Origin: an uncultured Prevotellaceae bacterium
Lineage (GTDB): Bacteria > Bacteroidota > Bacteroidia > Bacteroidales > Muribaculaceae
Assembly: GCA_937898675.1 (NCBI GenBank)
Contig: CALEJB010000051.1
Coordinates: 62,001-126,000 of the forward strand
Direction: 5' to 3'
DNA: 64,000 bases
In this document: positions 52,601-61,072 of the stretch, piece after piece
Layout of the letters: each line of letters opens with the position of its first letter
Position numbering within the stretch: position 1 is the stretch's first letter
Notes under the pieces: model-generated
Databases searched by the model: none
Seen by the model: the letters and a program-made list of their open reading frames with translations, nothing else
Told to the model about the DNA's origin: nothing
Program-made: the position numbers and the translations under genes

Positions 52601-55185
52601 GCCTCGGGGGTCGAGACGCCAATCTGGATGTGGCCCTTGTTGCTCTTGTCCACGCTCTTGCCCTGGGGCGCAATCCACAGCGGGCAGTTCTTGACGGGCG
52701 GTATCTTGTCCTTGGAGCGGTAGATGGTGATGTCTCTCTGGGCGTCCACGTCATCCTCGTTGTCCTTGGCGTCGAGGATGTGGACCTTGACGGTGTATTG
52801 GCCCGATGGCAGGCTGGTGAGGTCGATGGTGGGGTCGGCGGTGTTGAAGTTGCCCGTCATGACGGGTTCCTGCTTGCCGTCGGGGATGACCTCCCAGGTG
52901 CACCAGGTGCTGGTCTCGGTCTCGCTGGTGGTGTTGTAGGTGACGGGCAGGGTGATGGGCTTGTCGTTCAGGAAGATGTTGTCGTTCACCTCGCCGAACT
53001 CGATGCCGCGCCTGGTGCCGATGATGAAGGTGGTGCTGGCCTCGTGCGTCTCGCCGGCGCCGTCGGTCACGGTGGCGGCCACCTCATAGTTGTAGCGCGA
53101 CCAGCCATACTTGCTCTGGTTCTCTTCAAACAGTTCGGGCTCGAACTCAAAGGTGAAGCGGCCCTGGGCATCGGTGGTCACCGTGGTGTCGCACAGGTGG
53201 TCGCCGTCCTGCTTGCCGGTGCGCCACCACCACCACGACCACTCGTTCTCGATGAGCGACAGGCGCACCTCGGTGTTGGCCAGGGGCATGCCGCTGTAGG
53301 TCATGGCTTGTCCGGTGACCTTGACGGGCTGCTTGTTCACATAACTGCGGCGGGCGTCGGGGAAGGTGACCTCAAAGGTGGGCGTCTTGTACTCGCTCAC
53401 ATTGATGTAGTGGGTGGCAAGGCTGCTTCCGTCGCGCTTGGTCACCTGGATGGAGAACTGGCCGTTCATGCGGTCCTTGGGCACGGTGAATGTGCCCTCG
53501 GCGCGGCCGTAGGCGTCGGTGGCGGCATCAACGGTGTCGATGGGTTCCCAGTTGGTGTCTTTGAAGGTGAGCCTCAATGGGGCGTCGGCCAGTGTCTTGC
53601 GGCCGTTGTTGTTCATCTCATAAACGATGGCTGCCCACTGGATGGTCTCGCCGGGGCGGTACACGCCCAGGTCGGTATAGACATCGGCGGTCACCTGATA
53701 GCTGTCATAATTCCGGCAACGGGAATGGTAAAATTCGGGACCGTATTTGTCATTGCCCTTGACGGCATGCACAGCGTCATACTCTTCGCCCGCGACCACC
53801 TTGACGAGGCCCTGGGCGTCGGTGGTGCCATAGGTTCTCTTATCGCCCTTGATGTCCACGCCCTTGAGCGGCCTGCCGCTTGCGATGTCCACTGCGGCGA
53901 TGTGGTCGATGCTGTCGTGGCGCGCGATGGAAAAACCGGCGATGTCGGTCACGCGCATGATTTCATATTTGTGGATGTCAAGGTCGTTGGCATTGCTGCC
54001 GTCGGGGCCGGCATAGGCCTGGAAGACATAGCAGCCGCAGGGCAGGGGAGGCACCGTGAGCGTGAGACCGCTGGCGGTGAACGGCACGATGCCCTGGGCG
54101 GTCATCCGATGGGTGGACACGACCTCCAGGTCGCGCGTGTTGTAGGAGTATGTGCTTTTCTTCAACAGTTTGTCGGGGATGCGTAATATCTTAACCACAA
54201 ACGAGTTGGCGTTCTCGACGCGGACGTTGACGGTGATGCTGTCGCGGGTGGAGACCACATCGGGGTAGGTGATGTGCACGTTGCGCTCCTCAAGAGCGAT
54301 AATGGCGTTCTTGATGTCGTTGGTGAAGATGCCGTCGGGGAAGCGCTGCACATAGTCCTTGAATATGGCGTACTTCTCTTTATCGCCCACGGCCAGGCCC
54401 TTTTTGAGCAGCAGGGCGCTGTACTCGTTGTCCTTGTACTGCTCGTAGTCCTCGGCCTTGGCAAAATAGGTGCCTGTTGCCGTAATGGCATAGAGGTGGG
54501 CGGGCACATTGCCCTCGGTGGCAGCCACCCATTCCCTGGCCAGGTGTGCCGACCGGATGTCGTGGTCCATTTGGCTGGTCAGTTCGCGGTCTTTCATCAG
54601 CATGAACTCGAGCAGGGTGGGCACAAGTGTGGCACCCAGTTTGTCGCACTTGATGACATCGGGCATCGAGGTGACGGGCACGCGCTTGAGCGCCTCGCGG
54701 TCGGCAAGCGACAGGTCGATGAGTTCGTCGATCTTGACGTCAAACTGGCCGTTGTCCCATTCACTGACGTCGGCCGGCGACTCCTCGGCGGGATTGACGC
54801 GGTCGAGGCGGGAATAGCGTTCGCGGTAGCCCTGGTAGGCCAGCGCCTCAAAGTAATAGAGCAACGCCTTGACGTGTGGCTGTTTTTCGCGGGCGATGGT
54901 GGACTCGAGCCGCTTAATGATCTCGGGCATGTTGTCCTGAGATATGCCGCTCTGGGCGATGCTGTATCGCACCAGGGCGTCGACCGTCTTCTGGCCGTCG
55001 CCGCTGGCGAGCGCTTTGTCCAGGTCGCTCAACGCCGCCTTGGAGACGTCTTGCGGGTAATTGAAGTCCACGCGGTGGTCATCGCCCTTGCCAGATGAGT
55101 TGAAAGGGAATACCATGGATAACAGTAATATTAAAGTAAATAAAACGATACGAGTTGGGTTGGGTCGTGTCATAGTCGCGCGCAT
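49624..55185 (-). CDS. Alpha-2-macroglobulin-like protein (MG2 family, no thioester)
   Basis: 1,853 residues, one of the largest genes here. An N-terminal hydrophobic segment (about 12-30) is a signal peptide or anchor; there is no lipobox. MG2-like strands include DLGVYRPGETIQW. The A2M signature region (TALWLPMLVSDEAGNISVEFEVPNF) is followed by the helical toroid and a C-terminal receptor-like domain (DYVTLTDERASCFEPL). The thioester motif CxEQ found in trap-type macroglobulins is absent, so covalent trapping of proteases is not expected. The bacterial partner pbpC is not adjacent. Start could be 55173. Probably a periplasmic or surface protease-linked structural protein. Confidence 0.88.
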   Translation of the reverse strand: MRATMTRPNPTRIVLFTLILLLSMVFPFNSSGKGDDHRVDFNYPQDVSKAALSDLDKALASGDGQKTVDALVRYSIAQSGISQDNMPEIIKRLESTIAREKQPHVKALLYYFEALAYQGYRERYSRLDRVNPAEESPADVSEWDNGQFDVKIDELIDLSLADREALKRVPVTSMPDVIKCDKLGATLVPTLLEFMLMKDRELTSQMDHDIRSAHLAREWVAATEGNVPAHLYAITATGTYFAKAEDYEQYKDNEYSALLLKKGLAVGDKEKYAIFKDYVQRFPDGIFTNDIKNAIIALEERNVHITYPDVVSTRDSITVNVRVENANSFVVKILRIPDKLLKKSTYSYNTRDLEVVSTHRMTAQGIVPFTASGLTLTVPPLPCGCYVFQAYAGPDGSNANDLDIHKYEIMRVTDIAGFSIARHDSIDHIAAVDIASGRPLKGVDIKGDKRTYGTTDAQGLVKVVAGEEYDAVHAVKGNDKYGPEFYHSRCRNYDSYQVTADVYTDLGVYRPGETIQWAAIVYEMNNNGRKTLADAPLRLTFKDTNWEPIDTVDAATDAYGRAEGTFTVPKDRMNGQFSIQVTKRDGSSLATHYINVSEYKTPTFEVTFPDARRSYVNKQPVKVTGQAMTYSGMPLANTEVRLSLIENEWSWWWWRTGKQDGDHLCDTTVTTDAQGRFTFEFEPELFEENQSKYGWSRYNYEVAATVTDGAGETHEASTTFIIGTRRGIEFGEVNDNIFLNDKPITLPVTYNTTSETETSTWCTWEVIPDGKQEPVMTGNFNTADPTIDLTSLPSGQYTVKVHILDAKDNEDDVDAQRDITIYRSKDKIPPVKNCPLWIAPQGKSVDKSNKGHIQIGVSTPEAHIYHIAYSNEGIISEGWLDYSTGMNEFTVPLPKQAGCDVTVRFITYYGIKAWEESVRLANPYKAEAMKITATSFRDKLVPGDTEHWTFTLTDQNGKPRPGAMMLDMYDKAISTIAPNGWSFTNWRPGRNIVGTSTMNLSGSNSTSANWSGRFLPSKSNCIIPYLYTYDQELFSYRMGRMMLYGSKTALPARAVMDNGMVAAEEKQAAGVLYEVAETGFDSTESELEEPGANEKNLDNITLRESDVKTALWLPMLVSDEAGNISVEFEVPNFNTTWNTQAVAWDKQMHGNSWLAEVLTQKPLMVRSSLPRFVRQGDKARLAANVQNATDEPARCDAVIEIFDPRSGEIYATRNFSLQLEGKGSQAVNIDWTVPDTIAMAGFRIKAANGRFGDGEQVMLPVLTTISPVIETQPFYIEAAEPNFEMPLPAFPKDARVTLEYCDNPTWYCVLALPTIFDDNYEIATSAAHSLFALQVAQGVAKSQPQIKEAVNWWNEHHEDSTLVSMLEKNQDLKIGTLLASPWMRDADRQTLRMSRLGELFDEVKTAQEYEKIIAALKSLQMGDGGFTWFKHPGCVSSAWTTGEVLELLGETKRLGYLPNDIRINDMIARAIKYYDKENLRLLKEAQKYNKDPYGDFADYAYVRSLYPQTALPKANADMMKKVLKHMDKHWGDGLTLKEKAYYAMTLNRNGYPKTARDIIESIRQFAITKPNLGMYWDNLQTGRGWWEFDKVAYTSAILQAMNEIEPRQQEIDQIRKWMLLMKQSNDWGSRSLAADAVCTILSTGSQWLERAANPVITVAGQAVNLDNMAQWLGYFRTTLDASTAGSVAIARTASGPAWGAVYSQFKAPMTEIREVSIDEVSISKEYYVYAQDGSLHQATSFKVGNKVKVRTVIKVNKDMDYVTLTDERASCFEPLDQLSGYRSEDRTWFYQETKDSQTNLFFNSLNKGTHIIGYDVWVTSAGEFTSGIATIQCQYAPQLSAHSAGKTIVVEAE

Positions 55186-55238
55186 TTATTGTGGTTTGTT
55201 ATTGTTGCAGAAAGTATGATTCTGATATTTTGTAACTC

Positions 55239-55246
55239 CAAAGTTA
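55239..55246 (-). promoter_or_regulatory. -7 box for the macroglobulin-like gene
   Basis: Read leftward the bases are TAACTTTG, 53 bp before the start at 55185. Confidence 0.55.
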
Positions 55247-55337
55247 GTCAAAAAATGTGGTTTGTCTAAAAGCATCGCATTATTTTTGCAATTATTAACA
55301 GGTTCCCTGCATTCGCAGTCATCGCGCATACAATAAA

Positions 55338-55370
55338 AACAGTCCCTCAACCGTGGATTGGGGGACTGTT
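55338..55370 (-). terminator. Terminator of the sigma-factor operon
   Basis: A 13-bp stem with one G-T wobble (55338-55350 with 55358-55370) is followed leftward by TTTTATTG. Confidence 0.85.
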
Positions 55371-55431
55371 TGAAAAACGTGTGTGTCGTGGTAAAAGATG
55401 GTAATGAGAAAAATTTTTATCTCTTCATTCG

Positions 55432-55866
55432 TTATTTTTTGCGTTTCTTTGTCAGCATCTGCTGGGTGAACTTCGACTCGGCGACTTTGAGTTGGTACAA
55501 CTGCTTCTTGGAGAGGATTTTGGAGAATTTGTCGAAGTACTTGGCTTCGATTTCCCCTTCCTGCACGCGGGTGTTGGACATCGCCGACGCCGCTGCCTCA
55601 TAGTCGCGGTCGCTGGGGTTTTTCTTCTTCTCCACCTCGGCGGCGAGTGCGCGCGCGTTGCGGTTCACCTGGTATATCTCGCGCTCCATCTGCTCGTAGA
55701 GCGGCATAAACTTCTTTTGCTGCGTTTGCGTCAGTCCACACTCCTGGATAATCATCTCGTGCTTGGCCTGGTACATGTCGGTGGCAAACTTCGACTTGCT
55801 GCCCTGGGCCGATGCCGTGGCGGTGATGGCGAGTGCCGCGATGAGTGTGCAAAGGAATTTTTTCAT
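55432..55866 (-). CDS. Periplasmic Spy/CpxP-like protein
   Basis: 144 residues with a signal peptide (ends near TATASA). The mature protein is highly charged and helical, with an LTxxQ-type motif (LTQTQQKKFMPLYEQM, about 46-61), as in Spy and CpxP envelope-stress chaperones. It is the last gene of an operon with an ECF sigma factor and its probable anti-sigma factor (17-bp gap), so it is likely both product and sensor of an envelope stress response. Confidence 0.75.
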   Translation of the reverse strand: MKKFLCTLIAALAITATASAQGSKSKFATDMYQAKHEMIIQECGLTQTQQKKFMPLYEQMEREIYQVNRNARALAAEVEKKKNPSDRDYEAAASAMSNTRVQEGEIEAKYFDKFSKILSKKQLYQLKVAESKFTQQMLTKKRKK

Positions 55867-55883
55867 AGTCGTTCAGTTTTGTG

Positions 55884-56282
55884 TCACTGCTGGGCGGGTG
55901 ACGCCTCGTCGTTGCTCATGTAAACCGAATCCTCGTAGTTCATGATGTCGTAGTCGCTCACCGAGCCGCTCATCATGAAGTCCTCGATATTCTCTTTGTC
56001 GGTCCCCATCTGCTCGGCGACCTTGCCCACTTTATCGGCATCGGAGCCGTTGAAGTGGTTGAACACCGACATCAGGCACCACACTCCGGCAAACATGGCG
56101 GCAAGGTAGGCAAAGGGCCTGACGCGCTGCCACGTGGTGGGCTTGATGTCCACGGGAGTGATTTCAACGTCGGGCAACATGCCGGCCATCTGCTTATTGA
56201 ATTGTTCAAAGTAGTCCTCCGGGACCTTAAACCCCGGATTCTTACCCAGTTCGTTCAGTATTGGAGAGTCTTCTTTTTTCAT
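55884..56282 (-). CDS. Probable membrane anti-sigma factor
   Basis: 132 residues with one membrane helix (about 57-75, FAYLAAMFAGVWCLMSVF). The N-terminal 55 residues would be cytoplasmic and begin with a short helical region (NELGKNPGFKVPEDYFEQF) common in Bacteroidetes anti-sigma-like proteins; the C-terminal part is acidic and periplasmic. There is no zinc-binding HxxxCxxC motif, so it is not a canonical ZAS protein. Assigned mainly from position, 33 bp after the sigma gene. Confidence 0.65.
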   Translation of the reverse strand: MKKEDSPILNELGKNPGFKVPEDYFEQFNKQMAGMLPDVEITPVDIKPTTWQRVRPFAYLAAMFAGVWCLMSVFNHFNGSDADKVGKVAEQMGTDKENIEDFMMSGSVSDYDIMNYEDSVYMSNDEASPAQQ

Positions 56283-56315
56283 GACGACTATTGGACTAAA
56301 AAGAGTGAAAAAGGT

Positions 56316-56876
56316 TTAATCGGCCTGGCCTAAAAATTGTTCGATTTTCTTTACCGCGTGGTGATAGGATGCCTTGAGGGCGCCCTCGCTGGTACCTAAA
56401 ATCTCGCTCATCTGGTCGTATTTCATCTCGTCATAGTAACGCATGTTGAATACGATTCTTTGTTTCTCGGGCAGTGAGGCAATGGCCTTCTGGAGGTTGA
56501 TTTGGGCTTGGTCGCCGTCAAACCACTCGTCGCTCTCGAGCTGGTTGACGAGGAAACTGTCGTCATCGTCAATCGAGAGCTGGGCGATGGCCTTCTTCTT
56601 GTTGATGAAGGTGATGGATTCGTTGATGGCTATCTTGTAGAGCCATGTGGAGAGCTTGGCGTCGCCGCGAAAGTTGTCGATGTTGGTCCAGGCCTTGAGG
56701 AAGGTGTTCTGCAGCACGTCGTTGGCGTCGTCATGGTCGATAACCAGGCGGCGTATGTGCCAGTAGAGCTGCGAACTGTAGTGCTCAATCACCTTGCCGA
56801 AGGCTGCCTTGCAGGTTTCCTGCTTGTGCAGCTGCTCGATGACCAGTTCCTCGTTGTATGTCTCGCGTGATGCCAT
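56316..56876 (-). CDS. ECF-type RNA polymerase sigma factor
   Basis: 186 residues. Region 2 (about 25-95) contains the core-binding and -10 recognition segment DDANDVLQNTFLKAWTNIDNFRGDAKLSTWL, and region 4 (about 125-182) has LPEKQRIVFNMRYYDEMKYDQMSEILGTSEGALKASYHHAVKKI. No region 1.1 or 3. First gene of the leftward sigma/anti-sigma/Spy-like operon with its own -7 box of the housekeeping type. Its regulon is unknown. Confidence 0.92.
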   Translation of the reverse strand: MASRETYNEELVIEQLHKQETCKAAFGKVIEHYSSQLYWHIRRLVIDHDDANDVLQNTFLKAWTNIDNFRGDAKLSTWLYKIAINESITFINKKKAIAQLSIDDDDSFLVNQLESDEWFDGDQAQINLQKAIASLPEKQRIVFNMRYYDEMKYDQMSEILGTSEGALKASYHHAVKKIEQFLGQAD

Positions 56877-56935
56877 TAATCGTGTATTGTCTGTTTTGCG
56901 CTATTGCGGGGCTTGCCCGCGGTGGTAGCAGAAGG

Positions 56936-56943
56936 CAAAGGTA
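56936..56943 (-). promoter_or_regulatory. -7 box for the ECF sigma operon
   Basis: Read leftward the bases are TACCTTTG, 59 bp before the start at 56876. Confidence 0.55.
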
Positions 56944-57042
56944 GCAAAAATTTTGCCAACAACTGGCAAAACTGGCGATATTTTTGATTTTTTTGCGATT
57001 GGGCAGTCACCAGTCTGCGGCCGCTTGACGGCGCAAAAGCAA

Positions 57043-57075
57043 GTCACCCGCGGGCCTCATGGGGCGGCGGGTGAC
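57043..57075 (-). terminator. Terminator after the lipoprotein pair
   Basis: A perfect 9-bp stem (GTCACCCGC at 57043-57051 with 57067-57075) is followed leftward by TTGCTTTTGC. Confidence 0.7.
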
Positions 57076-57101
57076 GGTGGTAGGGGGTGGCTGGCGCTGC
57101 C

Positions 57102-57866
57102 TTAGTTCAGTTGCCTGAACAGGTCGCCGCTGATGGCATAGGTGGTCTCGCCCACCTTGTAGGAGCCGGTGATGCGGCGCGCCTGGTTGTCGATGACGGC
57201 GTTGAAGTCGGTGATGTCGAAGCGCGAGCTGTAGTCACACTTGGCGCTTGCCGCGGTCACGGTGTAGCCCGTGGCGGTGGGCGTGAGCGTGAGCTCCTTG
57301 TACCAGAACTCCTGCGTGATGTGGCCCTGGCGGGTGTCGGGCATGAAATTGAGGATGTACAGGTCGCAGGTCTGGCCCTTGCTGTCGATGCCGATCATGT
57401 AGTCGATGTCCTGCGTCTCGATTGACGCGTCGGCGTCGGTGACGGTGGTGGTGGCGTAGGCAAAGTAGAGGTGGGTGGAGCAATACACGCTGCAGCCGTT
57501 GGCGTCGGTAAAGGTGTACCAAATCACGCCGGTGGACATGTCCAGGCAGCCGTTCACATGATAGGCGTCGCTGGATGTGAAAGTGTAGGTGTGGCTTGCT
57601 GCCGACGTCATGGTCATCGCTGCCGTTGACATGGAGGCCAGGTTGCCCTTGCTGTCCTTGTAGTCGCCGCTGATTTGGATTGTGTTGTCGGTGTAGTCGA
57701 GTTCAAAGGTGGTCTCTCCCTGCGAGAACACGGCGTTGTCGCCGTTGACGGCGCGGGCGTTGACGGTGGCTTTGAGGGTCTGGGTGTTCTCGGTGTCGTC
57801 CTCGTCGTTGCAGGCGGTGAGCATGACCACCGCGAGCAGTGCTAACAGATAGATGCTTTTCTTCAT
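57102..57866 (-). CDS. Lipoprotein of unknown function (paralogue of the one at 57901)
   Basis: 254 residues. Signal peptide with lipobox MLTAC (cysteine 19), then an acidic DEDD run typical of outer-membrane surface lipoproteins. The rest is beta-rich. The second half parallels the neighbouring lipoprotein: a CDLYILNF-type strand, then LTPTATGYTV, then a ITGSYKVGETTYAISG strand pair. No catalytic motif. Follows its paralogue by 34 bp, and a TonB-dependent receptor lies upstream of both. Confidence 0.75.
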   Translation of the reverse strand: MKKSIYLLALLAVVMLTACNDEDDTENTQTLKATVNARAVNGDNAVFSQGETTFELDYTDNTIQISGDYKDSKGNLASMSTAAMTMTSAASHTYTFTSSDAYHVNGCLDMSTGVIWYTFTDANGCSVYCSTHLYFAYATTTVTDADASIETQDIDYMIGIDSKGQTCDLYILNFMPDTRQGHITQEFWYKELTLTPTATGYTVTAASAKCDYSSRFDITDFNAVIDNQARRITGSYKVGETTYAISGDLFRQLN

Positions 57867-57900
57867 GATTGATATTAGTGTTGATGTTGTAAACGGTTGG

Positions 57901-58746
57901 TTAATAGGCGGTGTAGTCGGGGTAGGTGCGTCCCGATGCCACTACCGTGGCGCCGCCCACGGTGAAGTTGGTGACGAGTGTGTCGTTGACAATGTCCACA
58001 TTGGCGCTAAAGGTCCTGAAGGGATATTTGTCGGTGGTCTTGATGTTGTGGCGGGTGCTGTCCATCATGGTGCGGTAGGTGGCGGTGGTCTTCAGTCCGG
58101 TGCCGCTGACGGTGAATCCCGTGGGGGTGACGGTGAAGACCACGCCGTTGCTGGTGATGTTCTCGAAGTACTTGAACTCCTTGGCATAGGTGAGCTGCAT
58201 CACCTTGATGTTGCAGTTGTTGGTGCCGGGCATGATGTCAAACTGGTACATCGCGTCGCCCACGGTGTTGCTCTTGGTGGTGTCGTCATAGGTGAGCGTG
58301 GTGGTGGTCTTGAGGTAGAACACCTCGGGGGTCATCGACACAATGCGCAGGCCATCGGCTGTGGTGTAGGCATAGCGCATGGCGCCCTCGTTGAAATCGA
58401 CATATCCCGTGAGGTCCTTCACCTGGCTGCCGCTGCCGCTCAGGGCGTAGAACCCCAGGCGCTTGGGCGTGGCCTTGATGCCGTCGAGCTTGACGGTGTG
58501 CTCACTGCCGTCGTTGTAGGTCAGTTCGAGGCTGGCCGTGTGGCGAATGGTGTCGATGACGAGTTTGTTGTGTGTGGCCGAGATGCCGAGCACCTGGCCG
58601 TTGCCGGTGTTGACGATGTGGTTAAACATGCTGGTGTTGACGGTGAACACGCCGTCGTCGCGCCGTCCGGGCTCGTCGTCGCCGCACGATGCGATGGCCA
58701 TCGAGAGCATGGCGGTTGCCGCGATTAGGAAAAGGATTTTCTTCAT
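57901..58746 (-). CDS. Lipoprotein of unknown function (paralogue of the one at 57102)
   Basis: 281 residues with start 58746 (MKKILFLIAATAMLSMAIASC), lipobox AIASC and lipidated cysteine 21, followed by GDDEPGRRDD. The mature part is a long series of beta strands; FTVTPTGFTVSGTG and TNFTVGGATVVASGRTY match the layout of the downstream paralogue. It has its own -7 box. A frame extension upstream to 58812 crosses the box and is rejected. Function unknown; a surface partner of the TonB receptor at 58857 is a guess from position. Confidence 0.75.
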   Translation of the reverse strand: MKKILFLIAATAMLSMAIASCGDDEPGRRDDGVFTVNTSMFNHIVNTGNGQVLGISATHNKLVIDTIRHTASLELTYNDGSEHTVKLDGIKATPKRLGFYALSGSGSQVKDLTGYVDFNEGAMRYAYTTADGLRIVSMTPEVFYLKTTTTLTYDDTTKSNTVGDAMYQFDIMPGTNNCNIKVMQLTYAKEFKYFENITSNGVVFTVTPTGFTVSGTGLKTTATYRTMMDSTRHNIKTTDKYPFRTFSANVDIVNDTLVTNFTVGGATVVASGRTYPDYTAY

Positions 58747-58779
58747 GACTGTTATGTTGCTTTGAATGATTTTTGGCTG

Positions 58780-58787
58780 CAAAGATA
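58780..58787 (-). promoter_or_regulatory. -7 box for the lipoprotein pair
   Basis: Read leftward the bases are TATCTTTG, 33 bp before the start at 58746. Confidence 0.6.
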
Positions 58788-58856
58788 CATTGAAAAACCA
58801 CACGGCGCGCATGGCATGGCGCCATTTTGAGAGTTTTTATATTAAATGTAGTTAAA

Positions 58857-61067
58857 TTACAGTTCCAGGCGCAGCGTCACGCCCATGCTGCGGCCGTGTC
58901 CGCGCTGCAGGAACGGGTGCTGGATGGACACGAAATAGAATGTCTTGTAGCCGGTGCCGGTGAGGTTGCGTCCCCACATCTCAACGCTGTAACGTGGCTG
59001 TTTCCAGGTGACCGAGGCGCCCAGCAGCGCATACAGCGGCTGCTGCAGCGTGTTGGCCTCGTCCCAGTAGATGTCGCCCGTGGCGCGCACGTCGGCGGCC
59101 AGCGTGAGCAGGCGGCCGTCGCCGCCCGTGCCGAACGAGTGGCTGGCCTGGCCGTAGATGGTGTGCATCGGGGCATAGGGCACGCGGTTGCCCGCGCAGT
59201 CGGTCTTGCCGTCGTTGTAGTTGCCAAAGGTGGCGCTGGTGAAGCCGTAGCTCACCGACAGGCGCGTGAGCGGGGCGGGGCGCACTGTCATGGCAAACTC
59301 GCCGCCCCAGCTGCAGGTCTTGCCCGCATTGGTCATCATGCGTCCCGTGGTGGTGCCCGGCGGGAACACGGTGAGCTGGCGGTCGCGGCAGTCCATGACA
59401 AAGGCGTTCACGTCGCTTTGCACGCGGCCGTCCCAGCACTCGAAGTGTCCGCCCAGTTCATAGTTCCACGCCTTTTCGGGGCCGTACCCCACCATCTTGT
59501 CCACATCGTACTGCAGGCCGATGCCCATCATGCCCATGAGGCGCTGCTGCAGCACGTCGCTGAACATCTGGGTGTTGAATCCGCCCGCCTTGCTGCCGCG
59601 GGCGATGCTGGCATAGAGGGTGTGCCTCTTGCCTTGCCACGGCTGCCACGCGAGGCTCACGCTGGGCAGCACGGCCAGGAAATCCTTGTCGAGCGTGCCG
59701 CGCTCGTTGATGTCGATGGGTTCGTGTCCAAGCACTTGTCCTGTGGCTGTCTCGTAGATGGTGTAACCCGTGCCCGTCGCGCTCTCGTAGTTGAGCCGGG
59801 CGTGCTCGTAGTCCAGCCTCACGCCCGCCTGCAGCGTCCATTGGCCGCGCTTGTAGGTGGAGGTGTGGTAGAGCGCCGCGCCGCCGCTGGGGCTGGTGAA
59901 ACGGCTGCCCAGCACAAACGAGCGGCTGTCCCACTGGATGGCATGGCCCGGCAGGTTGGCGTTGACATTGTCCTCGATGAGCCGCGCGATGCCGGTGTCG
60001 AAGAAGGTGACCGGCGCGTCCATGCGGTAGCGGCGGAAAAATCCGCTCGCTCCGGCGAGCCAGCTGTAGCCCTCGCCCTGATGTCGGCTGCGTGCCACAA
60101 AGTCCTGGGTAACAGCGTGCTCACGCCGCTGCTGGGTGAGCGTGAAATAGTCCATGGGGGTGAAGTCCTGGTCGAGCGTCATGTTGTCGTCGAGGTACTG
60201 CCAGCTGGTGATGCTCGACAGCGTGAACCGCTCGAAGTCTTTGCTTGCCGTGGCACCTGCGGTGGCCGACGTGCGGCGGTAGAAACAGGTGTCGTTGTAG
60301 GCGATGAGGCCCGTCTCGACGAACTCATAGGGGTAGCCGCCCTGCCTGGTGGCGGTAAACGATGCCACTGCGGCGGCATACCATCCGCCGGCGCTGCGCC
60401 ACTCGAGCTTGAGGCGTGCGCCCGCCATGCGTTCCCAGTCACAGCGGCGGCCGTTGAACTGGTTGCGGAACTCGCCCTCGGCGCTGCCGTAGTGTGCCGA
60501 CACGCCCAAACCCAGCCCGGGTGCCAGCAGCGTGTAGTGGCTGGCACCGATGCGCCAGGCGCCGTGTGATGCCGCCTCGGCCAGCGCTCTGGTGCCCTGA
60601 TGGTTGAGTGGCGACAGGGTGTAGATGTTGATGAGGCCGCCCATGGTGTTGCGGCCGTATAGGGTGTTCTGCGGGCCGCGCAGCACCTCGATGCGGGCGA
60701 TGTCCGTCAGGTCGATGTCATAGTTCTCCTTGGTGACTACGGGCACATTATCCACCGCCAGGCCCACGGCGGGCTGGTCGATGCGGGTGCCGATGCCGCG
60801 CACATACACCGTCGAGGTCATCCTGCTGCCATAGTCGGGGATGAACAGGTTGGGCACCATGTCGGCGGCGTCCTTGGGCGACAGCAGGCGTTGCTGCTCG
60901 GCCTGGTCGCGGCCGATGACGGTGACGGGGGCGGCCTGGGTGCGCAGGTCTGCGCTCTGCTTGATGGCAGTGACGGTGACTTCGCCCAGCGACAGGGTGT
61001 CGCTCACCGCCTGGGCGCGCAGGCCGGCGGCGAGGGCAAGCATCGCAATCGTCAGGATTTTTTTCAT
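58857..61067 (-). CDS. TonB-dependent outer-membrane receptor
   Basis: 736 residues with a signal peptide (MKKILTIAMLALAAGLRAQA). The plug (about 22-155) starts with the TonB-box-like LGEVTVTAI and holds RIEVLRGPQNTLYGRNTMGGLINI, the strongest family signature. The barrel follows to the C-terminal strand GVTLRLEL. It lacks the carboxypeptidase-like N-terminal domain of SusC proteins and has no SusD neighbour, so it resembles siderophore or vitamin-type receptors. The substrate is unknown. Two lipoprotein genes follow on the same strand. Confidence 0.93.
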   Translation of the reverse strand: MKKILTIAMLALAAGLRAQAVSDTLSLGEVTVTAIKQSADLRTQAAPVTVIGRDQAEQQRLLSPKDAADMVPNLFIPDYGSRMTSTVYVRGIGTRIDQPAVGLAVDNVPVVTKENYDIDLTDIARIEVLRGPQNTLYGRNTMGGLINIYTLSPLNHQGTRALAEAASHGAWRIGASHYTLLAPGLGLGVSAHYGSAEGEFRNQFNGRRCDWERMAGARLKLEWRSAGGWYAAAVASFTATRQGGYPYEFVETGLIAYNDTCFYRRTSATAGATASKDFERFTLSSITSWQYLDDNMTLDQDFTPMDYFTLTQQRREHAVTQDFVARSRHQGEGYSWLAGASGFFRRYRMDAPVTFFDTGIARLIEDNVNANLPGHAIQWDSRSFVLGSRFTSPSGGAALYHTSTYKRGQWTLQAGVRLDYEHARLNYESATGTGYTIYETATGQVLGHEPIDINERGTLDKDFLAVLPSVSLAWQPWQGKRHTLYASIARGSKAGGFNTQMFSDVLQQRLMGMMGIGLQYDVDKMVGYGPEKAWNYELGGHFECWDGRVQSDVNAFVMDCRDRQLTVFPPGTTTGRMMTNAGKTCSWGGEFAMTVRPAPLTRLSVSYGFTSATFGNYNDGKTDCAGNRVPYAPMHTIYGQASHSFGTGGDGRLLTLAADVRATGDIYWDEANTLQQPLYALLGASVTWKQPRYSVEMWGRNLTGTGYKTFYFVSIQHPFLQRGHGRSMGVTLRLEL

Positions 61068-61072
61068 GGGGG

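Noticed and set aside
51739..54186. 815-codon rightward frame inside the macroglobulin-like gene
   Set aside because: Shadow frame rich in V, G, H, A; the leftward gene is clearly real.
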